The notes beneath the pieces were generated by a model that was not told the origin of the DNA, searched no databases, and was given only the letters and a program-made list of their open reading frames with translations. Both the position numbers and the translations under genes were made by a program. A stretch of 37,072 nt of DNA from Caloramator sp. GTDB taxonomy: Bacteria > Bacillota > Clostridia > Clostridiales > Caloramatoraceae. The DNA lies in the NCBI GenBank assembly GCA_026417075.1, contig JAOADY010000035.1:1-37072 (forward strand). Reading direction: 5' to 3'. Of the stretch, positions 18,529 to 26,152 are shown one piece after another. How positions within the stretch are numbered: the first letter of the stretch is position 1; each line of letters begins with the position of its first letter.

Positions 18529-19277
18529 GAAATATTAAGTTATTAATAGAATATGATGGTACAAAATATTGCGGCTGGCAAAGCCAAAAAAATGGTATAT
18601 CAATTGAAAGTATGATAAAATTAGCAATTAAAGATATTATAAATGAGGATATAAAACTAATAGGCTCAAGCAGAACTGATGCAGGAGTGCATGCTAAGGG
18701 ACAAGTTGCAAATTTTTATACTGAAACTAATATTCCTTCAGAAAAGCTTCCCTTTGCAATAAATAGCAAACTACCCCATGATATTGTTATATTAAGTGCT
18801 GAGGATATGCCTCTTGATTTTCATGCAAGGTATAGCAGTATAGGTAAGAGATATAGTTATACTATATTAAACAGAAAGATACCTCCTGCTATAATGAGAA
18901 ATTATATAGCCTATTGTCCTTATAAATTAAACTTTGATTTGATGAAAAATGCAGAAAAATATTTCATAGGTACTAAGGATTTTAGCGCTTTTAAATCTAC
19001 GGGAAGTTCAGTAAAAACTTCAGTTAGAACTATACGAGATTTAAAACTTGAAAAATTTGATGATTATATAAGATTTGAAATTGAAGCAGATGGTTTTTTA
19101 TACAATATGGTTAGAATAATTGCTGGAACGCTTATTGATGTAGGATTAGGGAAAATTAAGGCGGAAGATATTAAAAGCATTATAGATTCTAAGGATAGAA
19201 AAAAAGCAGGCAAAACTGCACCTGCATCAGGGCTTTGCCTTGAAAAAGTTTATTATAAAAATGAGGATAAAGCTTGA
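18525..19277 (+). CDS. truA: tRNA pseudouridine(38-40) synthase TruA
   Basis: 250 residues. N-terminal IEYDGTKYCGWQ and the catalytic SSRTDAGVHA motif, with D52 as the catalytic aspartate; FKSTGSSVKTSVRTI and DGFLYNMVRIIAGTL are further conserved blocks. Modifies the anticodon stem-loop of many tRNAs. ATG 18525 (in ATGA overlapping the ecfT stop) gives the conserved start; an in-frame ATG at 18516 is possible. No strong ribosome binding site, so coupling to ecfT is likely. The rplM promoter overlaps its stop codon. Confidence 0.95.
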   Translation: MRNIKLLIEYDGTKYCGWQSQKNGISIESMIKLAIKDIINEDIKLIGSSRTDAGVHAKGQVANFYTETNIPSEKLPFAINSKLPHDIVILSAEDMPLDFHARYSSIGKRYSYTILNRKIPPAIMRNYIAYCPYKLNFDLMKNAEKYFIGTKDFSAFKSTGSSVKTSVRTIRDLKLEKFDDYIRFEIEADGFLYNMVRIIAGTLIDVGLGKIKAEDIKSIIDSKDRKKAGKTAPASGLCLEKVYYKNEDKA

Positions 19278-19302
19278 CACTCCTGGCAGTATGTATTACA
19301 AT
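19274..19302 (+). promoter_or_regulatory. Strong sigma-A-like promoter of rplM-rpsI
   Basis: A consensus TTGACA (19274-19279) and TACAAT (19297-19302) are separated by 17 bp. The -35 box overlaps the truA stop codon. This makes rplM-rpsI a separate transcription unit. Confidence 0.85.
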
Positions 19303-19305
19303 ATA

Positions 19306-19386
19306 GATTGTGTTAAAATGCTTATTATGATCCACTAGCCCCGGATCATGTAGATATAGTTTTACACTAATAGTTCAAGTACAATC
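19306..19386 (+). promoter_or_regulatory. L13-type ribosomal protein leader RNA
   Basis: The segment starts just after the promoter and folds as a closed element: GATTGT 19306-19311 pairs with ACAATC 19381-19386; alternatively GTGT/AAAA 19310-19318 (one bulge) pairs with TTTTACAC 19360-19367; and ATGATCC 19327-19333 pairs with GGATCAT 19343-19349 around a nine-base loop. The outer and middle helices share two bases, so they may alternate. Position and hairpin agree with the L13 leader known upstream of rplM in Firmicutes, thought to bind L13. The family assignment is from position and fold, not a model search. Confidence 0.75.
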
Positions 19387-19400
19387 AGGGAGGGAAAAGG

Positions 19401-19835
19401 ATGAAAACATACATGGCTAAGGCCGAAGATGTTAAAAGAAAATGGTATGTTGTTGATGCTGAAGGTAAGACGCTCGGTAGAATGGCAAGCCAGATAGCAA
19501 CAATACTTAGAGGAAAACATAAGCCAACATTTACACCAAATGTTGATACGGGAGATTTTGTTATAGTTATTAATGCAGAAAAGGTTGTTTTAACTGGAAA
19601 TAAACTTGATGATAAGTTATATAGACATCACTCACTTTATCCAGGTGGATTAAAGGAAACTCCATACAGAAGACTTTTGCAGACTAAACCAGAACTTGCA
19701 ATTGAAGAAGCAGTTAGAAGGATGCTTCCAAAGGGACCCCTTGGAAGAAAGATGTTCAAAAAACTTAAAGTTTATAGAGGACCTGTGCACAATCATGAAG
19801 CCCAGAAGCCAGAAGTTCTCGAACTTAAGTATTAA
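19401..19835 (+). CDS. rplM: 50S ribosomal protein L13
   Basis: 144 residues. [40 protein letters not shown] and the C-terminal [22 protein letters not shown] are diagnostic. An early 50S assembly protein. ATG 19401 behind GGGAGGG at the end of the leader. Co-transcribed with rpsI. Confidence 0.97.
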   Translation: MKTYMAKAEDVKRKWYVVDAEGKTLGRMASQIATILRGKHKPTFTPNVDTGDFVIVINAEKVVLTGNKLDDKLYRHHSLYPGGLKETPYRRLLQTKPELAIEEAVRRMLPKGPLGRKMFKKLKVYRGPVHNHEAQKPEVLELKY

Positions 19836-19860
19836 TTTGGCCTGAAGGGAGGATATGGTG

Positions 19861-20253
19861 ATGGAAAGAGTTCAATACTATGGAACAGGTAGAAGAAAGA
19901 CTTCTATAGCAAGAGTTAGACTTGTACCTGGTGAAGGGAAAATAACAATAAATAAAAGAGATATAGATAATTATTTTGGACTTGAAACATTAAAGGTTAT
20001 ATTAAAGCAGCCTTTAACAGTTACTGGACTTTTAAACAAATATGATGTTATAGCAGATGTTCATGGCGGCGGATTTACAGGTCAGGCAGGAGCTATAAGA
20101 CATGGTATAGCAAGAGCACTTGTTCAAGCTGATGCAGACTTAAAGCCAATATTAAAGAAAAATGGTTTCTTAACAAGAGACCCAAGAATGGTAGAAAGAA
20201 AAAAATACGGCTTAAAGAAAGCAAGAAGAGCGCCTCAGTTCTCAAAGAGATAA
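19861..20253 (+). CDS. rpsI: 30S ribosomal protein S9
   Basis: 130 residues ending in the conserved [12 protein letters not shown] tail, which touches the P-site tRNA anticodon. [16 protein letters not shown] is the usual start. ATG 19861 is chosen: AAGGGAGG (19845-19852) is then eight bases away, while the in-frame ATG at 19855 would be only two bases from it. Confidence 0.97.
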   Translation: MERVQYYGTGRRKTSIARVRLVPGEGKITINKRDIDNYFGLETLKVILKQPLTVTGLLNKYDVIADVHGGGFTGQAGAIRHGIARALVQADADLKPILKKNGFLTRDPRMVERKKYGLKKARRAPQFSKR

Positions 20254-20302
20254 TTATATATTATGCTTTTGCAAAAAATTACAAAGTTTATTCGAAAAAG
20301 GG

Positions 20303-20335
20303 CGTCAGGTTGGGAATACAATCTGGCGTTTTTTA
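20303..20335 (+). terminator. Terminator of rplM-rpsI
   Basis: CGTCAGGTT 20303-20311 pairs with AATCTGGCG 20320-20328 (two G-U pairs), loop of eight bases, followed by TTTTTTATTTTT. Confidence 0.88.
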
Positions 20336-20340
20336 TTTTT

Positions 20341-20904
20341 CAAAAGATTATAAATCAGAACAGCCGCCAATGGCACAAGTGTCACCATTAAGGATGCAAA
20401 CAAGCCCTGCAGTCGATGACCCAAAATAATAACAAAATATGTTAACTTTACATCATACTAGAATATTTATAGGAGTTTTCAGAGTAGTTGCCGATGTCAT
20501 AAATGCATTAATTAAGAATAAAAGCTAAAGATATAATTGATTGTTAAAAATTATTACAAAATTCATTGTTATTGATATTTAATTGGTATTTTATTGATGT
20601 TTTCAGAGTAGTTAGTGTGAAACAAATGATTACAAAAAATCAATATATATAATTATCACATATGTTTGATGCTGTTGTTGAGAGTATTTTTAGTTATGTA
20701 TTTTTTTATTATATAAATATTATTCGACAGATTAAAAAATTTATATTAATATGTAATTATTAAATGTTATATATAATTTTTTATAATTATGTCTTATTAA
20801 ACAAAAAAGTTTAGTGTATGTTTAGATTTTTAAATAAGGTATATATGTAGAGCAATTTTTTATAATTTAATTTTAGTTAAAGATTTATTTTAGGTGGTGG
20901 TTTT
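20341..20904 (+). other. Gene-free stretch with a GC-richer island and an AT-rich tail
   Basis: No convincing gene. Bases 20358-20423 form an island much richer in G and C than its surroundings, including GCCGCC, CCCTGCAG and a short stem AATGG 20369-20373 with CCATT 20385-20389. The rest is very AT-rich. Two copies of a 15-bp sequence lie at 20475 and 20599. An open minus-strand frame from 20457 to 20305 would encode a hydrophobic 50-residue peptide but has no ATG near its start, no clear ribosome binding site, and runs through the rpsI terminator. The island may be a small RNA or the remnant of a mobile element. Confidence 0.5.
20475..20613 (+). repeat. Two copies of a 15-bp direct repeat
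   Basis: GTTTTCAGAGTAGTT occurs at 20475-20489 and again at 20599-20613, start-to-start distance 124 bp. After each copy a weaker likeness continues for about 20 bases, ending in an AAATG-ATTA-like sequence. No third copy at an even interval was seen, so this is not a CRISPR array. It may be a repeated regulatory site or the ends of a decayed element. Confidence 0.6.
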
Positions 20905-21741
20905 GTGAAAAATTTTATTAGCTGTGAGGAACTATTTAATAATATAAATGATAATGATTTATTCATTATCGACTGCAGATTAGATTTATTTGATGCTTCT
21001 TATGGCAAAAAAGCTTATGAAAAGTTACATATAAAAAATGCTTATTATCTTGATATTAACGAAGATTTTTGTGGTAGAAAACAAATTCACGGAGGAGCAA
21101 GACCTGTTGCAGAATCTGACATTCTTGGGAAAAAGCTTTCAGGTTTAGGAATTAGAATGAATTCAAAAATTGTAGTTTATGATGATAAGATATATAGCTC
21201 CCCAAGGGCGTGGTGGCAGTTAAAATATATGGGTTATGAAAATGTATTTGTTTTAAATGGTGGATTTAATGAGTGGAAAGAAAAGGGCTATCCCGTTTCT
21301 GATGAAAAAATGACTTCAAGGTGTGAAGGCTCATTTAAAGAAAATATTAAGAATAATATGTACGCAGATGTGGATTATGTTAAAAAAGTAGCTGATAATG
21401 GGGATATACTTCTTGTAGATTCAAGAAATGAAAAAAGATATACAGGAGAATATGAACCCCTTTATCATAAAAAAGGTCATATAAAGGGAGCAATAAATAT
21501 TCCTTGGGAGAAAAGCATTGATGAAAATGGAAAAGTTAAGGATGAATACATATTGAGGGAAAATTTTAAAGCGTTGGAGAATATAAAGGAAATTATAACC
21601 TACTGTGGCTCGGGAATAGAGGCAGCAATTAATTATGTTATACTTGATGAAATTGGATATAAGGTCAGGCTTTATGCTGGAAGCATTAGCGATTATATAA
21701 GCTATGATGAAAATGAACTTGTAACAGGAATAAATGTTTAA
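20905..21741 (+). CDS. sseA: Two-domain sulfurtransferase (thiosulfate / 3-mercaptopyruvate type)
   Basis: 278 residues with two rhodanese domains (about 1-130 and 150-275). The first lacks a catalytic cysteine (DDKIYSSPRAWWQLKYMGY), as usual; the second has the active-site loop CGSGIEA with C234, the form of 3-mercaptopyruvate sulfurtransferases rather than the CRKG form of classical rhodanese. It transfers sulfane sulfur to thiophiles such as cyanide or thiols; the physiological donor is unknown. GTG start at 20905 after AGGTGGTGG. Stands alone, with its own terminator. Confidence 0.88.
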   Translation: MKNFISCEELFNNINDNDLFIIDCRLDLFDASYGKKAYEKLHIKNAYYLDINEDFCGRKQIHGGARPVAESDILGKKLSGLGIRMNSKIVVYDDKIYSSPRAWWQLKYMGYENVFVLNGGFNEWKEKGYPVSDEKMTSRCEGSFKENIKNNMYADVDYVKKVADNGDILLVDSRNEKRYTGEYEPLYHKKGHIKGAINIPWEKSIDENGKVKDEYILRENFKALENIKEIITYCGSGIEAAINYVILDEIGYKVRLYAGSISDYISYDENELVTGINV

Positions 21742-21747
21742 GTAAGA

Positions 21748-21793
21748 AGCGGCATTTATCATTGAATTTAGGTGATAAAGCCGCTGCTTTTTT
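21748..21793 (+). terminator. Terminator of the sulfurtransferase gene
   Basis: AGCGGC 21748-21753 and TTTATCA 21755-21761 pair with TGATAAA 2173-79 region (21773-21779) and GCCGCT 21780-21785, one bulged A, then GCTTTTTT. Sits between convergent genes; on the minus strand the T-tract is poor, so it mainly serves the rightward gene. Confidence 0.9.
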
Positions 21794-21817
21794 ATCATGA
21801 TCTATAAAATTTAAATC

Positions 21818-22705
21818 CTATTTATAGTAAAATAGTTTTCCTTCTTCAATTGAGTAGTTTATCAGGTTTTCGTCATATAAATATTTTATAAAAGCAGATA
21901 CTGCTGAAAGATTTAAATGATACTGCCGAAATTCCATTTCAAGGTTATTTAGAATTACAAGGTTTTCAAGCAAATCTTCCCTTGTGAGGGGCTGATCTAA
22001 AAGCTCTAAAATCTGCTCATTATATTTTTCAATATTATTTATATTTCTATCTATTAAAGGTAAAAACTCCTCTCGGGTTAAACAAGGGCAGCTGTGGCCT
22101 AATACAAAATAATCAGCCTCAACATTTTTTAAAAAGTATAATGTATTAAGGCTTTCTTTTATATCGAAAAGAAAAGGAAGGGAATACTTTTCTATTATAT
22201 CGTTGCTAAATACAGCATCTCCTGTAAAACATACCCTCTCAGGAGTTATAATTCCAATCTGCTCAATAAAATGTCCTTTAAGAGGTATTATTTCAAATTT
22301 CTCATCGTTTATTTTATTTATTCCATATTCTAAAGTAAAATCGACTTCAATAGAATTTGAATTTTTTTCTATACCTTTAATAGGAGATGAAGAAAAAAGC
22401 ATTGTAGGGAAAAAATCAGGATTTTCAATAAATATTTTCTCAAGAGGGGAGGAATAAATAATGCTTCCGGGATATGTGGTTTTAAAATATCTATTTCCTC
22501 CGCAGTGATCCATATGGCTGTGGGTATTTATAATATATTTTGCCTTAAGATTGTTTTCGATAAGAATAGAATCAATCCTTTTAGCAGAAGACATATTGAT
22601 TCCTGTATCGATTATAACGCAGTTTTTGTTTTTAAATATATAAATTCCTGAATTAGTAGGAGCATCTATATAGTATGTATCACCTTTTATTTTATGTAGT
22701 TTCAT
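21818..22705 (-). CDS. Metallo-beta-lactamase-fold hydrolase
   Basis: 295 residues. The metal-binding motif THSHMDH (61-67) gives H62, H64, D66 and H67; further ligands are the histidine in LKGHFIEQIG, the aspartate in FTGDAVF and the histidine in VLGHSCPC. The last 80 residues are helical with LTREDLLENLVILNN, a winged-helix-like tail seen in some such hydrolases. The substrate cannot be told. Read leftward, divergent from the amidase gene; AAAGGATG lies upstream of its ATG. Confidence 0.85.
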   Translation of the reverse strand: MKLHKIKGDTYYIDAPTNSGIYIFKNKNCVIIDTGINMSSAKRIDSILIENNLKAKYIINTHSHMDHCGGNRYFKTTYPGSIIYSSPLEKIFIENPDFFPTMLFSSSPIKGIEKNSNSIEVDFTLEYGINKINDEKFEIIPLKGHFIEQIGIITPERVCFTGDAVFSNDIIEKYSLPFLFDIKESLNTLYFLKNVEADYFVLGHSCPCLTREEFLPLIDRNINNIEKYNEQILELLDQPLTREDLLENLVILNNLEMEFRQYHLNLSAVSAFIKYLYDENLINYSIEEGKLFYYK

Positions 22706-22847
22706 CAGAGCACATCCTTTTATAATTGTTATTGTATATAAAGATTACATTAACATAATAATATCTTAAGGAAAGCATGTTTTCAATATTCATTTATTTT
22801 GAAGATATTTCATATATTAATAATGATTTTTATTTAGAGGTGGTTTT

Positions 22848-23558
22848 GTGAATAAAAATATTAAGCAGATAATATTAGTACTATTTTTAGCAATTTTAAT
22901 TACAACCTTTGATTATAGCTATATGGATGTTTTTATATCAAAATTTATTCCCACAGGTCATAGGGTAATAATAGTTGATGCAGGACATGGGGGAATTGAT
23001 GGTGGCGCTATAGGAAAATCGGGTACAATAGAAAAAAACATAAACCTTGAAATAGCAAAGAAACTTAAAGCTTACATTGAAGAGAGTGGAGATGTCTGTA
23101 TTATGATAAGAGAGGTGGATGAAGGATTATACAGCCAATTAAATACTAATGAAACTAAAAAAAGACAAGATTTAAAAAAAAGAAAGGAAATAATAAAAGA
23201 AAACAATGCTGATGCATTTATAAGCATACATTTAAATAGCTTCCCCCAGGCACAGTATTATGGAGCACAGGTGTTTTACCCAAAGGGAGATGAGAACAGC
23301 AAGCTATTTGCAAAGATAGTTCAGGAAGAGCTTATAAAAATATTAAATAGAAACAATAAGAGGGTTGAAAAAGAAACGGATGTGTATTATATAATACTTA
23401 ACAACAATATTCCTTCAATACTTGTAGAGTGCGGTTTTTTATCAAATCCTGAGGAGGAAAGGCTTTTAAAGGATGAAAACTATCAGAATAAAGTAGCATG
23501 GGCGCTCTATTGCGGAATAATGAAGTATTTTGCAACCTATAAAAATGAAATGCAGTAA
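22848..23558 (+). CDS. cwlD: N-acetylmuramoyl-L-alanine amidase, CwlD-type
   Basis: 236 residues. A hydrophobic N-terminal anchor (about 7-22) is followed by an Amidase_3 domain: VDAGHGGIDGG with H47, E62 in IEKNINLE, the histidine in ISIHLNSF, and the catalytic glutamate in LVECGFLSN. Cuts the peptide from muramic acid; in Bacillus and Clostridium spores CwlD acts with PdaA to make muramic-delta-lactam in cortex. The size and N-terminal anchor fit CwlD, but a vegetative amidase is possible. GTG start at 22848 after GAGGTGG. Confidence 0.87.
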   Translation: MNKNIKQIILVLFLAILITTFDYSYMDVFISKFIPTGHRVIIVDAGHGGIDGGAIGKSGTIEKNINLEIAKKLKAYIEESGDVCIMIREVDEGLYSQLNTNETKKRQDLKKRKEIIKENNADAFISIHLNSFPQAQYYGAQVFYPKGDENSKLFAKIVQEELIKILNRNNKRVEKETDVYYIILNNNIPSILVECGFLSNPEEERLLKDENYQNKVAWALYCGIMKYFATYKNEMQ

Positions 23559-23594
23559 AAGAAAAAGTTATAAACTTTATCAGGAGGTAATAGT

Positions 23595-24992
23595 ATGGGT
23601 AAAATTTCAGGGTACTATATTGTTCCTCATCCTCCAATAATTATTCCACAGATAGGAAAGGGAGAGGAGGAAAAAATAAAAAAAACTAAGGAATCTTTAA
23701 TAGAAGTAGGAAGGGACATTAAAAACAAAAGTCCAAAAACAATAATTATTATAACCCCTCACGGCCCAATATTCAGGGATGCAGTTGCATTAACTAATTT
23801 TCCTTATATACATGGGGATTTTGAAAAATTTGGAGAAAGAGAAGTAGAATTAAATTTTAAAATCGATACTAAGCTTACACAAAAAATAGCTGATTATGCA
23901 AAGAAATATAATGTTGAGAGTTTGCTTATAGATGAAAAATCCTGCAGAAGATATAACATCGATAAAAAGCTCGACCATGGAGCCATGGTGCCTCTTTATT
24001 TTATTTCAAAGGAATATAGCGAATTTCAAATTATTCATATAACCTATGGAATGCTTTCAAAGATGAGCCTTTATAAATTTGGTATGGCAATTAAAGAGGC
24101 TACAGAAAGCATGGACTATGACAGCATAATAATAGCAAGCGGGGATTTATCACATAAGTTAAGCAGTGATGGACCCTATGGATATAGCAAGTACGGCCCA
24201 GAATTTGATAAAAATTTAATAAAACTTATTAAAAATATGGATGTTAAGGGTATATTTTCAATGGACAAAAAATTAGTAAATGAGGCAGGAGAGTGCGGAC
24301 TTAGATCCTTTTATATACTATTTGGAAGTCTTGAGGGAATAAAGGCTCAATCTAAACTTTTATCCTATGAAGGTTCCTTTGGAGTTGGATATTGTGTATT
24401 TAAAATAGAAGGGCATGAAGATAAAAATAGTGAGAGATTTAAAGAAATAGAGAAGCTTTTAAAAGGTAGTAAAAATATTAAAGATGAAGATATGTATGTA
24501 AGACTTGCAAGGGAGAGCCTTGAGCATTATATAAAAACTGGAGAATATCTGCCTGTCCCAAGTTATCTTCCTTCAGAAATGCTCCTTAATAAACATGGGG
24601 TATTTGTTTCACTAAAAAAAGAAGGAGAGCTTAGAGGATGTATAGGCACTATATCCCCTACAACTGAAAATGTTGCTCTTGAGATAATAAGAAACGCTGT
24701 TGAGGCAGGGACTAACGATCCAAGATTTTATCCTGTTGATGAGGATGAACTTGATGAAATTGAATATTCTGTTGATGTTCTTATGCCGCCGGAGAAGGCT
24801 TCTATAGATATGCTTGACCCTAAAAAATATGGAGTAATAGTAAGAAAGGGATTTAGGACAGGACTTTTGCTTCCAGATTTAGAAGGGGTAGATACAGTAT
24901 CAGAGCAGATAAAAATTGCTCTTAAAAAAGCTAAAATATCTGAAGATGAAGATTACAGCATAGAAAGATTTGAAGTTGTAAGGCACAGGTGA
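23595..24992 (+). CDS. AmmeMemoRadiSam system protein: MEMO-AMMECR1 fusion
   Basis: 465 residues made of two domains. The first (about 1-275) is MEMO-like, related to class III extradiol dioxygenases, with H12 in VPHPP, H56 in TPHGP, LDHGAMVPLYF and ASGDLSHKL. The second (about 290-465) is an AMMECR1 domain with the signature LRGCIGTI near residue 345 and NDPRFYPVDEDELDEIEYSVDVL. Its reaction is not known. Genes for these two domains and the radical SAM partner are often neighbours; here the first two are fused. ATG 23595 behind CAGGAGG; amrS follows after four bases. Confidence 0.9.
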   Translation: MGKISGYYIVPHPPIIIPQIGKGEEEKIKKTKESLIEVGRDIKNKSPKTIIIITPHGPIFRDAVALTNFPYIHGDFEKFGEREVELNFKIDTKLTQKIADYAKKYNVESLLIDEKSCRRYNIDKKLDHGAMVPLYFISKEYSEFQIIHITYGMLSKMSLYKFGMAIKEATESMDYDSIIIASGDLSHKLSSDGPYGYSKYGPEFDKNLIKLIKNMDVKGIFSMDKKLVNEAGECGLRSFYILFGSLEGIKAQSKLLSYEGSFGVGYCVFKIEGHEDKNSERFKEIEKLLKGSKNIKDEDMYVRLARESLEHYIKTGEYLPVPSYLPSEMLLNKHGVFVSLKKEGELRGCIGTISPTTENVALEIIRNAVEAGTNDPRFYPVDEDELDEIEYSVDVLMPPEKASIDMLDPKKYGVIVRKGFRTGLLLPDLEGVDTVSEQIKIALKKAKISEDEDYSIERFEVVRHR

Positions 24993-24996
24993 TAAT

Positions 24997-25983
24997 GTGG
25001 AAAGAAAAGCTATGTTTTATGATATGGAAGGAGAAATTTTAATATGCAGGCTATGTCCCCATAACTGCAGATTAAAAAACGGGGATATTGGGATATGCAA
25101 TGTAAGGATTGCAAAGGATGGGAAGATAAATACGATTAATTACGGTGAGGTAAGTTCAATTGCACTTGACCCTATTGAGAAAAAACCCTTATTTCATTTT
25201 AAGGCGGGAAAAAATATTTTATCCGTTGGGAGCATTGGCTGTAATTTTAAATGCGGTTTTTGTCAAAACTATTCTATTTCAATGGAAAAGGCAGAAACCC
25301 AATATATAAGTTCTGCGAATTTAATAAATTTATTTAAAGACACAAAAGCAAAAGATAACATTGGAATTGCATTTACATATAACGAGCCTTTTATATGGTA
25401 TGAATATGTTTTTGATGTTTCAAAAATTGCAAAGGAAGAATCTATTGATGTTGTTCTTGTAACTAATGGATATATAAATGAAGAGCCTCTTAAAAAATTA
25501 CTTCCCTTTGTAGATGCCATGAATATAGATTTAAAGGCTTTCAGCAGAAATTTTTATAATAGAATATGCAGGGGAAATATTGATAATGTACTTAAAACTA
25601 TAGAAATTGCAGATGAAAGCTGCCATGTTGAAGTTACTACACTTCTAATAAACGGCTATAATGATTCGATTGATGAAATTAGAGAACTTTCAAAATGGCT
25701 TTCAGGTATAAATAAGGATATCCCTCTGCATTTGACAAGATATTATCCAATGTATAAGTTTACTGTACCTTCAACTCCCATTGAGAGAATTATAGAATGC
25801 AGAGATATAGCAAAGGAATACCTGAATTATGTATATATAGGAAATGTATCAGGCATTGATAACAATACCTATTGCCCCAAGTGTGGATATTTATTGGTTA
25901 AAAGAAATGGATATAATATCGACTTGTCGATTAAAGAAAGTAAATGCCCAGGATGTAAAAAAGAGATTAATTTTGTTTTGTGA
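24997..25983 (+). CDS. amrS: AmmeMemoRadiSam system radical SAM enzyme
   Basis: 328 residues. The iron-sulfur motif is C82xxxC86xxC89 in GCNFKCGFCQNYS. An N-terminal cluster C17, C20, C24, C34 (LICRLCPHNC) and a C-terminal zinc-ribbon-like pair YCPKCGY and KCPGCKK are typical of this family, related to pyruvate-formate-lyase activases. GTG start at 24997, four bases after the upstream stop, gives the expected MERKAMFY-like N-terminus; AGGTGA overlaps the stop codon of the fusion gene. The target is unknown. Confidence 0.9.
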   Translation: MERKAMFYDMEGEILICRLCPHNCRLKNGDIGICNVRIAKDGKINTINYGEVSSIALDPIEKKPLFHFKAGKNILSVGSIGCNFKCGFCQNYSISMEKAETQYISSANLINLFKDTKAKDNIGIAFTYNEPFIWYEYVFDVSKIAKEESIDVVLVTNGYINEEPLKKLLPFVDAMNIDLKAFSRNFYNRICRGNIDNVLKTIEIADESCHVEVTTLLINGYNDSIDEIRELSKWLSGINKDIPLHLTRYYPMYKFTVPSTPIERIIECRDIAKEYLNYVYIGNVSGIDNNTYCPKCGYLLVKRNGYNIDLSIKESKCPGCKKEINFVL

Positions 25984-26049
25984 TTCTTTGTTTTGCGATT
26001 ATATTCCCCAGGAAATATTGACAAATGTAAAATAGGGTTGAAAAAGAAT

Positions 26050-26087
26050 AAAGCTCCAGACTTTTAACGTAAAGGAGCTTTTGTTGT
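26050..26087 (+). terminator. Probable bidirectional terminator between amrS and the Na/Pi transporter gene
   Basis: AAAGCTCC 26050-26057 pairs with GGAGCTTT 26074-26081. Rightward the tail is TTTTGTTGTTG; on the minus strand GGAGCTTT is followed by ATTCTTTTTC, so the same stem can end both convergent genes. It begins 66 bases after amrS. Confidence 0.7.
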
Positions 26088-26152
26088 TGAAAAATATGTA
26101 AATTAATTGTTGGATTTTCGGAAGAATATATGTAATATATTGATATAATATG

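Noticed and set aside
20370-20429. 19-codon plus-strand frame in the GC-richer island
   Set aside because: It begins with ATG but has no Shine-Dalgarno ahead and is too short to judge.
20305-20457. Minus-strand small membrane peptide (hydrophobic 50-codon frame)
   Set aside because: No ATG near the beginning, no clear ribosome binding site, and the frame runs through the rpsI terminator stem. Hydrophobicity can arise by chance from T-rich codons.
20475-20613. CRISPR array suggested by the repeated 15-mer
   Set aside because: Only two copies, 124 bp apart, with no third copy at half that distance, no consistent repeat of 25-37 bp and no cas gene in the window.
25844-26035. Frame overlapping the end of amrS
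   Set aside because: It lies in another frame of a well-supported gene and has no ribosome binding site.
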